DNA of 64,000 nucleotides from Costus lasius (GCA_027563935.2 CM050454.1:53038596-53102595); one strand, 5' to 3'. Shown: positions 11,185-24,504, counted from the stretch's first letter. Numbers and translations are program-made. Notes: a model not told the origin generated them from the letters alone.

Positions 11185-13690
11185 CTCTTTCCTATCAATC
11201 TAGAGACAATGCAAAGTCTTGCCTTGAAAAGTAAGGTTGTTGATGATTCTCAACTTTGGCATTTGCGATATGGACATTTGAACTATAAAGGGCTGCAACT
11301 TCTACAACAAAAGAAAATGGTACTTGGATTACCACAAATACAAGGATGTGATAAGCCTTATGAAGCGGCTTCCATTTTCAAAGACAGCTTGGAGAGCCAC
11401 ATGTCCTCTTGAGCTTGTGCATGTGGATTTTTGTGGTCCAACACAAACTCTATCATTTGGTAACAAATGGTATTTCATTCTTTTTGATGATGATCATACA
11501 AGAATGACATGGTTTTATTTTCTTGAGCAAAAATCAGATATTTTCATAACTTTCTTACATTTTCAAGCTCTAGTTGAAAAGCAAAGTGGTTATCAAATTA
11601 AGACTCGCCGTACTGATCGTGGTGGAGAGTTCATCTATAAGAGGTTTCTTGATTATTGCAAGGAACATGGAATTCAAAGACAACTAATAGTGAGTCATTC
11701 CCCTCAACAAAATGGTGTTGTAGAAAGAAAGAACAGAACCATAGTTGAAATGGCTAAAAGTATGCTGAAAGGAAAGAATCTTCCTAATCAATTTTGGGCT
11801 GAAGTAGTTCATGTAGCTGCTTATATCTTGAATCGCTCCCCAATAAAAGCTGTTCACAATAAGACTCCATTTGATGCTTGGCATAAAAGAAAACCTTTAG
11901 TTAATCAGCTCAAAGTGTTTGGATGTGTTGTTTATGAACTCACAACTTATCAAGCAAGAGAGAAGTTTGACAAGAAAGGGGAGAAGTACATCTTCATTGG
12001 ATATAGTGATGAATCCAAAGGCTATAGACTTCTCAATCCAATCAACAACAAGTTGGTAATCTCACGTGATGTCATTTTTGATGAGTTAGAAGAATGGAAA
12101 TAGGAAAATGAAGAAGATAGCTTATAACAAGGAAATCAAGAAATCAGTTTTCAATATGACACTACAACTGTAGCAAATCAACAAGAAAATCATCAACAAC
12201 AAGTAGCTGAAAATGCTGAAATTTCTCATTATGCTCTTAATATTCAAGAACAACCACAAGAGGATGATGAAGATAATGAAACTCCTCCTCGAAGGTATCA
12301 ATCTTTAGCAGATATATATGCTTCATGTAATGTAGTTTTCTTAATGCACGAACCAGATAACTTTTCAAATGCACAAAAGAAAGAAAATTGGAGGAAAACT
12401 ATGAATGCAGAGATGGAGAGCATCAAGAAAAATTATACTTGGGAATTGATGGATCTTCCTAAGGAAACAGAAGCTATTGGCTTAAAATGGGTGTACAAGA
12501 TCAAGTATGATGAAGCTAGAAACATTCAAAAGTATAAAACATGTTTGATTGCTAAAGGCTATTCACAACAACATGAGGTGGATTTCAATGAGACATATGC
12601 TCCTGTTACAAGGATGGAAACAAAACTTGCCCTAGCAGCACAATTGGAGATGAAAGTATATCAACTTGATGTGAAATCAGCTTTCTTGAATGGAGAATTA
12701 CAAGAGGAAGTCTATGTGTAGCAACTTGAAAGTTATTTTTATCAAAGGCAAAGAAGATAAAGTTTATTGGCTTCATAAAGCTTTATATGGGCTCAAGCAA
12801 GCTCCACGAGCTTGGAACACCAAGATTGACTCTTATTTCTTGAGTTATGGTTTTCATAGAAGCCCAAATGAGCCATCACTATATGTGAAGAAAGGTGAAA
12901 AAGGAGATGCTCTCATTGTTTGTCTCTATGTCGATGACTTGATATGTGCAGGAACAAATGATGCAATGGTTGAAGATTTCAAGACAACTATGATGGAAGA
13001 ATTCGAGATGACCGACTTGGGTCTTATGAAGTATTTCTTGGGTTTTCAAATCAAGCAACCAAAAGAAGGCATCTTTTTATCTGAAGAAAGGTATATTGAA
13101 GACTTATTGCAAAAGTTTAATATGTCCAATTGAAGCCTATTGGTACTCCAATGAATATGAATGAGAAATTGCAACAAATTGAGCATAAAGAAGATGTTAA
13201 TGCAAATACTTATAGAAGCTTGGTTGGTTCACTCATATATCTTACAAACACAAGACCTGATATTGTTCAAGTTGTAAGTGTTATTTCAAGATTTATGAGA
13301 AATCCAAGTAAATTACACTTATCTACAACAAAGAGGATCTTGAGATACTTGAAGGGAACAAAGAAAGAAGGTATTAGGTATGTTAAAGATCCTAAATATG
13401 AATTATTTGGTTTCACTGATAATGATTGGGCAGAAAGTAGTGATGATAGAAGAAGCACATCTGGTTATGTATTTTGTCTTGGTTCAAATGTGATCTCTTG
13501 GCGGTCAAAGAAACAACAAACTATGGCATTATCATCAGCTGAAGCTGAATATATGGCTGCAACAAAAGCAGCATGTGAAGCAAGTTGGCTTAGAAGAATA
13601 CTTGTAGATTTGCAACAAAATGTCACAAAGCCAACAATAATATTATGTGATAACATGTCAACTATAGCCATGACAAAGAATCTAGTTTTT
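11185..13690 (+). pseudogene. Copia-1 integrase, reverse transcriptase and RNase H remnant
   Basis: Continues Copia-1 pol after the solo LTR. Visible in order: gag-pre-integrase (LWHLRYGHLNYKGLQLLQQ), a frameshift near 11330, the integrase core (VHVDFCGP, TDRGGEF, PQQNGVVERKNRT, giving the D, D, E residues), a stop at 12101-12103, RT (GLKWVYKIKYDEARN, YQLDVKSAFLNGEL) with a frameshift near 12715, the RT active site YVDD (CLYVDDLICAG, about 12928), another frameshift near 13131, and RNase H (SSAEAEYMAA, ILCDNMSTIAM). It stops being recognisable after 13690, just before the end of RNase H. Clearly inactive. Confidence 0.85.
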
Positions 13691-14429
13691 CATGCTAGAT
13701 TGTTATGCATCTATAGCTAATACACACTAGGAATCATTGTTATTATGTTAAAAGAAAGGGATAAAATTATAAATTTAACCATATAGTAGAATAAATTATA
13801 AATTAGTAGGGAACTTGAATAATTGATTTGTTACTATTTGGTGAAGTATAAAAAAAAAAAGAAGAACAAAAATAATTATGCAAGTGAAATGAAAGTAGAT
13901 AAAGACACCTCATGCTTGCCTTTAAGCCACCTCAAGCTTGCTTGAGTAACAAGGTGATGACACCTCATGCTAGAGGATTACTATTGGTGGAAAAAATGAG
14001 GTAAATGTAGAAAAAATAAGTAATTTACATATATGCTTGTGTTTGGCTTGGAGAAGAGTGGATTTGAGGTGGTAAATTGGAGAAGAAGTGGAGTAAAAGC
14101 AGAATTTTTACCATAAGACAAGTCTCTACCGTTTGCCCTATATTTGAGTTTTCAAAAGTATTATAATTTGGAAAGAAAATTGTCTTTGTGATTCATTGAC
14201 CTAGCTAAGATTTGAATACTAAAATCAAGTTAATTTTTGCCGAATTTATCATAATATTGTAGACTACTTGAAAGAAAGTGATTAAGGTATTCTGATTTTT
14301 AAAAATTTGACCTATTCATAGTTTTTGTCATGTAACTTTGTGTACAAAAATGGTTTTTAAATGAAAATTACATTGGATAAAAGCTATCTTGAGTAGCTTT
14401 CCAACACATCATATATTATCTATTGTAAA
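13691..14429. other. AT-rich sequence between Copia-1 and an LTR fragment
   Basis: No coding potential. A 'cacctcatgct' motif recurs near 13907-13975 with 'cctcaagcttgc'. No LTR matching 6143-6488 is visible here, so the 3' end of Copia-1 seems to be lost. Confidence 0.4.
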
Positions 14430-14907
14430 TATTGAGAAACCCTAGGCCAATTTAAAATTAAAATAAGAGCGGAAGCAATGGCCTGAAATAGATTTCCCAA
14501 TACGCAGGATCATCTTACGACAGAAACCACAGGATGTATCAGAGTTGTGTCTTTATTTGAAAATTTAGGAGCGAGCCAATGATAATGTAGACACGCAAGG
14601 GAGCGTCCTCTATACTCGTGCACACATGGACTCCTCGAAGTTTCTCAACCTCCATGCCTAGTGCTAGTTTCGGGAGGTGAGATCCACACCTAGGAATCCT
14701 CTTGCTTGTGTGCCTTCTTCAAGGAAGAAGTGCTAAGGAGAGAAGATGGTGATGGCGGTAAGGAGAGGCAAGCTCTACCACTTGCACCAAGGATGAAGAA
14801 GGAGGCCCTAGTCCCTTCTTGCTCTCGCCTCTTAAAAGATGTGCCTCCACAAGGAGGAGGAGGGCGACACTTCTATGGGCGATGGCTAGGGATAGGAAGG
14901 GGGGCTC
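14430..14907 (-). repeat. Reverse-oriented copia LTR fragment (U5 side)
   Basis: Similar in content and order to the Copia-E LTR at 24505-25020: 'gagaaaccctagg' versus 'gggaaaccccagg', a 'cacacatgga.tcctcga' block, then 'ttagggttcc'-like sequence. It is cut at its inner side by the start of the Copia-D LTR at 14908. Open frames here (such as 14706-14927) are LTR sequence and not genes. Confidence 0.55.
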
Positions 14908-15236
14908 TGTTGATGTTTATGCCCTAAACCTATTATTGGTCTATCTTTTGTACTACTTGACATTGATATTTATCATATATATCATTCTGGCATTGTTGTT
15001 ATTATGCCTTGTTTACATTTGCAATTATGTATATGCATGATAATGTCCTTGGAGACATATTAGATCTGTGCTCAAACTCTTGTCCCTAGTCAAGTACCTG
15101 AGTAGATATGGGACAGTTGTAGTACATATGAGATTGGTATATCAGTGGTGGTTATACTAGACCGACCCGCTATGAGGCTATGACTTGGTGTTATGAGTTA
15201 TCCTCACAAATGATAGGAGATATATTTGTCATGCCC

Positions 15237-16623
15237 CAGTGGAAAGCCAGCTATCCCTAGTTGAGGGTTCCCCAGGGAGATGACAATATTGATAGGAACC
15301 AAAGAACTACAATAATCACATATCATTTATTAAATAATTAATCCAAACTTAATATCCAAAGTTTTATAACATAATCTCTAACAACATACTATCCAATTTG
15401 TAAACAAATCAACTGAAATAAAAACCAAAAGACAAACTATCTCATATTGGGGCTGGTATATAGCTATCTACTTTATCCCTCACAGAAGCTAACGCTGTAC
15501 CTGGAAGAGAAACAAAGGAAGTTAGCAAAACTCTAAGTAGGAATCAACAAAATGGTGAGGGAGTCAAATAACAAGATAATACAATGACTGTAATAACGAT
15601 ATACAAATAATATAAAGAATGTCGTGTAAATCATCAAGCATGACCAACAGATCTCAATAATGAGCCGCACTCATTTTTAGAGTGTTTCCACTATAGCTCA
15701 CACAGTAGAACAACTGTCCTAAATAGTCCGGAGTGTTGCGTCCAACACCTGGCAACCGTAGTATTGTCTGAAGACAACTGGTAGTACTCTGACCGACAAC
15801 CATATAGCCTGATATAATTAGTACTATATCTCACACAAACAAGCCACTGGTGATAAATCACTAGTCTAGAGGTCAATATGTCACGACTTTAATAACACAG
15901 TTATTCAACTGTTCTACCATCATTCTCAATGTCAACATGTCAGATATCTCAATACAACTTTATTAACCATGCATACAGAAACAAAATATAACCAAATGAG
16001 TAAGATAAATGAGGTCAACAAAATTTCATAAAGAAATCAAGCAGACAAATCAAATAGATATCAGTGTCAATCAATTCTAATATATGCATCAAATATTAAA
16101 TCAAAGGAATAAGCAACAAACCCTATAAGTTCTTGACACCGTAACAAAGGAGTAGGGTAATATTCCTACCTCTAGTGTTGATATCCTAAATCCCTTTGAA
16201 ATGAAAGTTATCTTCCCTTCTTCACTGAATAATTTAAATAAAATATCCGTCATTATCTATCATATGCATCAACTCGTAATTTTACCCTTAACCCCTAATT
16301 TTCCATTTTGAATCAATTTTATCCCAAGATACTAAATATCCAAATCTACCCTAATAGTAATAAAATATTTGAATTTTACTAGTTTATTCTTTAGTAAAAG
16401 AATTCAAACAAATAAAAAATAAATAAATAAATAAAACTTACCTCTCATTCCAATTAGGATATGAAGTTTCCAAAATCCCTCTCTGCCGAAATCTCAATGA
16501 GGAATGAACGACACATTTGTTCATCAAAATGTCGCCACTGCAACACACGACACAAGCAAATGATTCGTTCGCCACAGGGAGAAAAATTTATCGATGCTCG
16601 ATGCCAGAAGCTTCGTCGTCGAT

Positions 16624-16687
<64 letters not shown>

Positions 16688-17298
16688 AGTCACCGCCTAG
16701 AGAGGAAAAGCCACCGATGCTGGAAAGGGAAAAGGCCGCCGGCGTCGAGAGAGAGAAAGAGGAGATGTTGCACGCTGCCAAACTCATTGCTTGATGCCGG
16801 AAGGAGAAGAAGACGATGTCGACGCAGAAAGACTTGCCGCTGTTGCGAACAGAGCAGGAAGAAACTGCTGGCACAGAGAGAGGAAGGAGGAGGTGGCATT
16901 CACCGTAGAAATTCGCCGCATGCCTTACATAGCCCAACTCGTCGGACAAAGGGCGCCACACCAAGGGGAGACGAGGTGGCCGCCGGTGCCTCGTCCGCCA
17001 GCCGTCGGACGCTCGTGCTTGCTGATGGAGAAGACATGCGAACACAGTGTTCGCAAGGGAAGAAACAGGAGAGAGGAAAAGGACAAGTACGGTGCATGAG
17101 GGAATTAAGGAATATGATTAGGGCTAAATAGATAGGGATTAAGGTGGGATTAGGGTAGTATTTATAGGAAAAAAATATCTTTATAAATTTTTATTTATAA
17201 AATAATCCAGAAAGTCTTAAAAATTTTCAAACATGTCTGTAATATTTTAATTATATTCAGGGATAAAAAAAATAAAAATAAAAATTCAGATTATAACA
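15237..17298 (-). repeat. Solo LTR (2062 bp) nested in the Copia-D LTR
   Basis: Begins TGTCATGCCCC and ends TTATAACA, with perfect 5-bp target duplications ATATT at 15232-15236 and 17299-17303. Read in reverse it begins TGTTATAATC and ends GGGGCATGACA, the usual direction for gypsy Tekay/Del-type LTRs, so minus is likely. No internal domain. Contains a GA microsatellite at about 16625-16686. The long frames around 16454-17131 on both strands come from this repeat and are not genes. Confidence 0.8.
16625..16686. repeat. (GA)n microsatellite
   Basis: About 30 uninterrupted GA dinucleotides inside the solo LTR. Creates Arg-Glu and Ser-Leu repeat pseudo-proteins on the two strands. Confidence 0.95.
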
Positions 17299-18822
17299 AT
17301 ATTGATCCCTTGACTTGAGGTCATTCACTCTTCTATATGGTTAAGGACATGCTTTGATGCAACCTAACATCTCACCATAGTTGGGAGGTCATAACGGTTG
17401 TCATTGAGTATGTCATGACCCATATAAGAAGATCAATGGACAGACAAAGGGTTTGCCCCTTCCTGAGGGAAGCTTGATATCCACAGGCCCCCTATAGTTG
17501 CATGACTAAAAGTGTATGACATACCTAGGTAAAAGCTTGATTTAGTCATGACTATATCATTGGGTGAAAACAAGTGGTGACACACTTGTGCAATCGGATA
17601 TCAATTTGGCAAGGAGATAGTAATGCATTAGTACCTTATTGCGATGATGGGGATGTCGATGTGGATATCTATTCCAATGACTTGGGTAGCAGCAATGCAC
17701 TACTAGGTGCCACTCACTGCTTGTGATGACCTTAGTTCATCACTGCCAACGTCAAAGGAACCTACAGGGTCGCACACCTTGATACTCGAGTTCTCGTATT
17801 AATCAGGTAGCCTTATGATCGAGTTATTGGATAGCTCAAATCTATTTGGAAGATTTCATCAACGCCAATAGGCCTAATGATATGGAAGAGACTTATTAGA
17901 GCCAAACTTTATTTTTGGTGCGTTGACCCGAAATTGACCATGGTTGGTCACATTCGACTTTGGGTTGCATTGGATTGGATCCAATGGCTTAATCAACTTG
18001 TGTAATGAAGTTTGGGCTAGTCCATTACCCAATGGGGCCCAATAATAAGTTCTCATGAAGAGATAAGAGGGCATAAGGGGGTGGAGTAGGCGCCTAGTGC
18101 TTCATTAGGAAGCTTTTGGTGCCTCCCCCTTGTTCCTTGGATGGAATGCTTGCCTCTATGGCAAGGCTTGGGGTGCATATGGCTTCATGGGCTTCTTTGG
18201 TAAGTCCTAGGTGCATATGGATCATTAGAAAGGGTTTATGGAAAGGGCTTGGAGTCTTACCATAAACCTAACCCTAATTGGTCACCCCACTTACCGTTGC
18301 CGAATCTCCTAATGCAATTGCGCCTATATCCTTGTCTTGTCACCCCTTGCTTCAAATAACAACTTCACATGCAAGAGCACGTCTAATAGTAGGCGTGAGC
18401 AAGGGACTTGGAGCAACTCTTCTTCCTCCATAGCCACAAGCCTTCCTCTTCCTCTCCTCCTGGCGCTAGAAGACATAGTGCTTGGTGGCATCATCTCCCC
18501 TACCTCTTCTCTTGGTACATCCTTTCCACAAGGTTGGCACAAGTGTAGTAGAGGTCTCCCTAAGGCTTGGATCTTCTTCCTGCGGCTAGCACCGGGAATG
18601 GAAGAAGAGGACTCGAGGATCTGTTGTGTGTGAGACTGCTGAGGGCGCACGCTTGGGCGCCTACATTGGCATCGCTCTACTTCGCTCCTAGGTACTTTCT
18701 CCCTACATCGTGTCGACCCCTCGCAAGCATTGATCTTCAGGGTTTTTGGGATCGGCCTGTTTCGCGGATTTGCTTCTACTGTATGTAATTAAAATTTTAA
18801 AATCCCCGGGGTTTCCCAGCAG

Positions 18823-18834
18823 TGGTATCAGAGC
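18823..18834 (+). other. Primer-binding site of Copia-D
   Basis: TGGTATCAGAGC, the exact plant copia sequence complementary to initiator tRNA-Met, one base after the LTR end. Confidence 0.9.
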
Positions 18835-21380
18835 TACTTGCCAGCCTTGAACGACGTTTTAATGCTTTTTGTATGCTCACATGCCATCAAAATTTTTGAA
18901 AGTTATATGCATGGCGCATGGTTTTTCTAAAGTAGAAAAATTGTAGGTTTCTTGTTTCTTGTCTCTATTCAATTTCCTTTGGATCTTTGCTTTCTTCACA
19001 TGACTAGGATAGACCCATATGTGGAAGAAATGATTTCTCCTCTCATGGTGGGATAGACCCATCATGAGAGATTTGTTGAGATTATGCAGGGCATGGACTG
19101 GGTGATTGCTCTAATCTTAGCAAGTTAAGGATTGCAAGGAGGGCAACGAGTATTCCTCTTGTAGACTCCTGAGAGAAACAAAGAACTAAGGATTTGGGAT
19201 AAGAGGTGAAGGAAGAGAGACATGTTTTAATGAAAAACTAAAATTTCAGATTTTGTATTTTTCATGAGCATATAGAATTGCATGAGATAGTGCCTTGATT
19301 GTGCATGATGTTGTGGTCATATGTCAAGCCCCTAGCATGCATGTGATGTATTCTTGTGAGGTCTGCGTGCCGCCTTTTTCCTTTTTGTTTTGTAAATTCA
19401 AGAAGAAGATTAGGGGCACATCTTATATTGACTCCTTAGCGCATGCTTGCTTGCTTGTGCACCTTTGATGGTGGTGCAACAAGCTTGAACTAAGGTGGTG
19501 CATGTATGCTTGATGGTGTAAGATGGGTTTGGCTGAGCCTTAGGGCTTGTGTGCTATCCCTCTTGGTGCTTGTATAGTGGAGCATTACCTTTGGAGAAGC
19601 CACCTTGGCATTGACCGAATCCTTTGTGGGTGCTTGTAGGGTTTCCCTAGGGGTACCTCTAGGGTTTGAGAGCTAAAGCATGGTGAGGAGGACCTTGGAT
19701 CCACACTTGAAGATTAAAGCTAGAGGGCGGTTAGGTTAGGTCTTGTTGGGGCTTGTCTCCTAGGTCAAGCATTAAACCCACTTTGGCATGTGTTGGTTCA
19801 TTGTGTTGATTAGGCTATGACCACATCATCTTTTACTGTTTTCCTTATCTGCTAAAGCATGCCTGTAATGTTTTATCTTGTTGTTATCACAATAGGATTG
19901 CATGCCTGTAATGTTAGACAAAAAAAGATAAAACTAAGAGGATGAGACCTCAAAAACCCTCAAATAAAAATATCAAGTCTGGATAGCCTTCTAACTCATA
20001 GTCCTCATCAAGCTATCAATTAGTGGTGTTGTGTACTGTTTCCCACCATCGTGGGACACACACACTTATCTTTAGATGGTGTGTGGTGACAATGGTTTCC
20101 CCAGTATAGTTTTAACCTGGGTGTGCCTTCGCAAAGAAACTCATTGGCCCTGGGCATAACGGTTAGGAATAGACTTAACTAGTTTTTCACATGTGGTGGT
20201 CACATGATGGAACTCTAGAGGCATCGTTGAGAGGTTAGGGTTTCGTTCTGTATCTAGCCCTCACTTGACATAAAATGCCTAGACTATCTCAATAAGGGGA
20301 GTTGCCAAGCAACAAGCTTGAACTAAGGTGGTGCATGTATGCTTGATGGTGTAAGATGGGTTTGGCTGAGCCTTAGGGCTTGTGTGCTATCCCTCTTGGT
20401 GCTTGTATAGTGGAGCATTACCTTTGGAGAAGCCACCTTGGCATTGACCGAATCCTTTGTGGGTGCTTGTAGGGTTTCCCTAGGGGTACCTCTAGGGTTT
20501 GAGAGCTAAAGCATGGTGAGGAGGACCTTGGATCCACACTTGAAGATTAAAGCTAGAGGGCGGTTAGGTTAGGTCTTGTTGGGGCTTGTCTCCTAGGTCA
20601 AGCATTAAACCCACTTTGGCATGTGTTGGTTCATTGTGTTGATTAGGCTATGACCACATCATCTTTTACTGTTTTCCTTATCTGCTAAAGCATGCCTGTA
20701 ATGTTTTATCTTGTTGTTATCACAATAGGATTGCATGCCTGTAATGTTAGACAAAAAAAGATAAAACTAAGAGGATGAGACCTCAAAAACCCTCAAATAA
20801 AAATATCAAGTCTGGATAGCCTTCTAACTCATAGTCCTCATCAAGCTATCAATTAGTGGTGTTGTGTACTGTTTCCCACCATCGTGGGACACACACACTT
20901 ATCTTTAGATGGTGTGTGGTGACAATGGTTTCCCCAGTCTAGTTTTAACCTGGGTGTGCCTTCGCAAAGAAACTCATTGGCCCTGGGCATAACGGTTAGG
21001 AATAGACTTAACTAGTTTTTCACATGTGGTGGTCACATGATGGAACTCTAGAGGCATCGTTGAGAGGTTAGGGTTTCGTTCTGTATCTAGCCCTCACTTG
21101 ACATAAAATGCCTAGACTATCTCAATAAGGGGAGTTGCCAAGTGCAATCGGCCGGCGTGCTCACCTTAAGAAACATGGGTCACTTTGTGTATCTCATCCC
21201 ACCCTCGTGGGACGCAAAGCCTCATATGGAATAAGAATCCCATCTCACTAGGAAATCTTGAATTCCTTGATTGACTTGTGGGTTGTCAATTCAATTAAAA
21301 TAGTGGGAGCCATAATCATTTAATAAAAGTCCAGATTAAATGATTCAAAGTAGTACTAATCTGCTTTTCTTAGTTGTTGT
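18835..21380 (+). other. Leader (5' UTR) of Copia-D with an internal duplication
   Basis: Non-coding sequence between the PBS and gag. Carries an 833-bp tandem duplication (19477-20309 and 20310-21142) and hairpins with CCCAC/GTGGG arms at 20042-20055, 20875-20888 and 21198-21211. Without the duplication the leader is about 1.7 kb, matching the leaders of Copia-A and Copia-B. Confidence 0.7.
19477..21142. repeat. 833-bp direct tandem duplication, two copies
   Basis: Copy 1 is 19477-20309 and copy 2 is 20310-21142. Both begin CAACAAGCTTGAAC and end GGGGAGTTGCCAAG. By eye I see one difference (ccagtaTagt versus ccagtcTagt near 20108/20941), so the duplication is recent compared with the decayed coding region next to it. 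Confidence 0.95.
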
Positions 21381-24300
21381 ATGTCAATGGCTACAAACAA
21401 TAGCAGATGGTTACTACAATCTATCCTAGAAAAGGATAAGTTGGTTGGACCCAACTTACTGGATTGGTATATAAACTTGAGAATTGTGCTCAAGCTCGAG
21501 AGAAAGCTTTATGTCCTTGAGCAGCCTATTTCTGAGCCACTTCCATGCTCGGTCTCAGTAGTTGAGAAGGATGCTTGTGATAAGCATCAGGTTGATACTT
21601 TAGAGGTTGCTAATTTGATGCTAACCAACATGTCACCTGAGTTTCGAGGGCAATATGAATAGAGGAGTGCTTCTGAGATTATTTCTAATCTAAAGTAGCT
21701 CTTCGATGAGATGGTTAGGCTCAGCCCTCCTAAAGTAGACATTCAATGTGTTGAGCCAAAGGGCATAACAAAAACTTTGAAGATAAAGATGGAAAGGGTC
21801 AGGAGTAACAAGTGTTATTCATTTGGAGGACCACCTCACATGATGAAGGACATGTTGTGACTTAAGAACAAGAAAAGGAGAGGCAAGGCCTCATCTTCTA
21901 ACTCAGGTATTTACGTTACCGAAATCAACCTTTCCACTTCTATGTCATGGGTATTGGATACTGCATGCGGAGCTCATATTTGTACAAATATGTAGGGGCT
22001 CAAGAAAAGTAGATCAGTGCGGCCTAGAGAGATTGACCTACGAATTGGAAACGGGGCACAGGTTGCTGCTATTACTGCAGGAATTTTGATGCTCTCCTTG
22101 CTTTCAGGACTTCTATTAGAGTTAGATCATTGCTATTATGTACCTTCTCTTACTAAAAACATTGTATCCATTCCTTGCTTGGCAAAGAAAGGATTTAAGT
22201 TTGAAATAAAGGAGAACTTTTGTTCTTTTGCATTTGCAAATGTGTTTTATGGGAAGGGTACTTTATGAAATAGATTATATGTCTTGGACATGGATAACTC
22301 TATATGTAACATAAATAGTAAAAGGATCAAACTAAGTGGTTCAGTTGGTGCTTTCCTTTGGCATTGTCGATTAGCCTATATAAACAAGAATCACATTCAA
22401 CAACTCCATGCAAATGGATTGTTAGATTCAACCCGCTTGCGGTGTTTGATACTTGTGAGCCTTATTTATTTGGGGAGATGACAAACGCGCCCTTCACCAA
22501 GATTAGTGAGAGGGTAAGAGGTTTATTGGATCTCATATATAGCGATGTGTGTGGGCCACTCAGTAAATAAGCCAGAGGAGGGTACAACTACTTCATCACA
22601 ATTACTGATGATTTTAGTAGATATGGTTATGTCTATCTGATGAGACATAAATTTGAATCCTTTGAGAAATTTAAGGAGTTCAAACATGAAGTAGAGAACC
22701 AGCTAAGTAGATCTATTAAGACTCTTTGATCATATTGTGGTGGAGAATACCTAAGCGGTGAGTTCTTTGACTATCTTAGAGAGTGTGGGATCCTATCTCA
22801 ACTCACTCCTCCTGGAACACCTCAATGGAATGGTGTTTCTGAGAGGAGAAATTGAACTCTGTTGGACATGGTTCAATCTATGATGAGTCATGCAACTCTA
22901 CCACCCTCGTTCTGGGGTCATGCACTTGAGACAGCTTCTCTCATACTGAATAACGTTCTATCTAAGAGTGTCTCCAAGATTCCATACGAGGTATGGAGTG
23001 GGAGACGCCTTAACTTATCTTTTATCAGAGTATGGGGATGTGAGGCTTATGTCAAACGTCAAGATTCTAGCAAGCTAGAACCCAGATCTAATAAGTTTGT
23101 GTTTGTGGGGTATCCTAAGGAACTAAAGAATACTACTTCTATATCACTACTGAGAACAAAGTCTTTGTTACTCGAGGTGCTGTCTTTCTATAGAAATAAT
23201 TTCTCATGAAGCAAGTTAGTGGGAGGAAGTTTAACTTGGACGAGGTCCAAGTGTAACCATCTGACACTGAGATAGAATCTGAGCAACCTGCACCGGTTGC
23301 TAGGCAACCAGAGCTCAGACACAGGTTGCACGTAGGTCTGGGAGGATTTGTCGTGCACCTAAGAGGTATGGGTCGCTGCCGACTCAACACAACGGAATCT
23401 TCATCATTGAGGATGAGCCTATGACCTATGATGAGGCGGCCACTGGACCGGACTCTGAGAGATGGCTTGAGGCCATGAGATCTGAGATGGATTCCATGTC
23501 GGCTAACCAATTCTGGGATTTGGTTGAGCCGCCTGGTAGGGTAAAACTCATAGGTTGTAAATGGGTCTTGAAAAGGAAGATTGACATGGATGGCGGCATA
23601 GTTACCTATAAGGGTAGACTTGTGGCTAAAGGATTCAGGCAGGTTCATGGGGTAGACTATGATAAAACCTTTTTTCCAGTTGACATGATCAAATCCATTT
23701 GGATTCTGCTTGCTATAGCTGCATATCATGACTATGAGATATGACAGATGGATGTTAAGACAACACTCCTTAATGGGAAACTGACAGAGGATGTGTATAT
23801 GACATAGCTTGATGGGTTCATCCATCCTGTAGAGGCCCATAAGTTCTGCAGGCTAAAGAAATCCATTTATGGATTAAAGCAAACATCTCAAAGTTGGAAT
23901 CTTCAGTTTAATGAAATAGTAAGAGATTACAGCTTTATCAAAAGCGAAGATAATGCTTGTGTGTACAGAAAATTTAGTGGGAGCTTAGTGACTTTTCTGG
24001 TCTTGTATGTCGATGACATACTACTCATCGGAAATGACATCCCTGGTCTTCAGTCTTTGAAGATATGGTTGGGGAAGTGTTTCGAGATGAAGGACTTAGG
24101 AGAGGCCTATATCCTAGGCATGAGGATCTACATGGATAGATCCAAGAGGCTCCTGGCCCTTTGTTGGAGTACCTACATTAATAAGGTCCTAGAGAGGTTC
24201 AACTTGGAGCAATCCAATAAGGGATACCTTCCAGTAAGACATGGCTTTACTCTCTCAAAGAGCCAGAGAGATGACATGAGTCGAGTGCCCTATCTTCAGC

Positions 24301-24504
24301 AGTAGGTTCGATCATGTATGCAATGTTGTGTACTAGACCAAATGTGGCTTATGTTGTAAGCATAAAAAATCGATACCAATCTAATCCAGGTCTATAACAC
24401 TGGGTGGCTGTAAAGAACATCCTGAAGTATCTGAGAAGAACTAAGGATTTGTTCTTAGTCTATGGGGGACAAGAAGAGCTCAGTGTTCAGGGCTACACTG
24501 ATGT
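21381..24504 (+). pseudogene. Copia-D gag-pol pseudogene
   Basis: Gag starts MSMATNNSRWLLQS and is cut by stops at 21659-21661 and near 21697. Most of the gag C-terminus and the zinc knuckle are deleted or degraded (about 21715-21890). Then follow protease ([12 protein letters not shown], about 21952), gag-pre-integrase (22350), integrase (SDVCGPLSK near 22540; PQWNGVSERRN with a stop after it, near 22860), RT (IGCKWVLKRKIDMDGG near 23560; LYVDDILLIG near 24004) and RNase H up to GYTD at about 24500, where the Copia-E LTR begins. Numerous stops and frameshifts. Confidence 0.85.

Larger units (their letters stand above)
6143..13690 (+). mobile_element. Copia-1: decayed and rearranged Ty1/copia retrotransposon
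   Basis: Probable 5' LTR (6143-6488), a primer-site-like sequence, a scrambled gag region (6489-8148), protease to gag-pre-integrase coding (8149-8424), a nested solo LTR (8425-11179), then integrase, RT and RNase H remnants (11185-13690). The pol order is that of Ty1/copia. Gag is in the opposite orientation to pol. RNase H ends abruptly near 13690 and no 3' LTR is visible. Several frameshifts and stops make it a fossil. The lineage within copia is not assigned. Confidence 0.75.
14908..18821 (+). repeat. 5' LTR of Copia-D, interrupted
   Basis: Runs from TGTTGATG to CCCAGCA, followed by the primer site. After removing the solo LTR and its duplicated ATATT it is about 1847 bp, in the usual range for Angela-type LTRs. 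The first 330 bp align by eye with the reverse complement of the Copia-E LTR at 25385-25060. Frames at 18324-18788 on both strands are non-coding LTR. Confidence 0.75.
14908..24504 (+). mobile_element. Copia-D: degenerate Angela/BARE-like copia, 3' end lost
   Basis: 5' LTR 14908-18821 (split by a solo LTR), PBS 18823-18834, long leader to 21380, broken gag-pol 21381-24504. It ends in RNase H, where Copia-E is inserted. The coding sequence is the same type as Copia-A and Copia-B (for example [17 protein letters not shown] RT, ILRRTKD-like RNase H) but more diverged, with many stops. The LTR start TGTTGATGTTTATGCCC resembles the TGTTGG...TATGCCC starts of the Angela/BARE lineage. Confidence 0.8.

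Noticed and set aside
14510..14560. 'gatgtatcagagttgtg' looked like a copia primer-binding site
   Set aside because: It lies inside a reverse-oriented LTR fragment, in the wrong strand and place, and matches the site only in part.
16454..17131. Long open frames on both strands with Arg-Glu or Ser-Leu repeats
   Set aside because: Products of the (GA)n microsatellite inside a solo LTR, with no family resemblance and no supporting gene structure.
18324..18788. Overlapping frames on both strands at the end of the Copia-D LTR
   Set aside because: They lie in LTR sequence, overlap each other and lack any recognised domain.
23139..23840. 233-codon minus-strand frame
   Set aside because: Antisense to the RT region of Copia-D; a shadow of the real coding strand.
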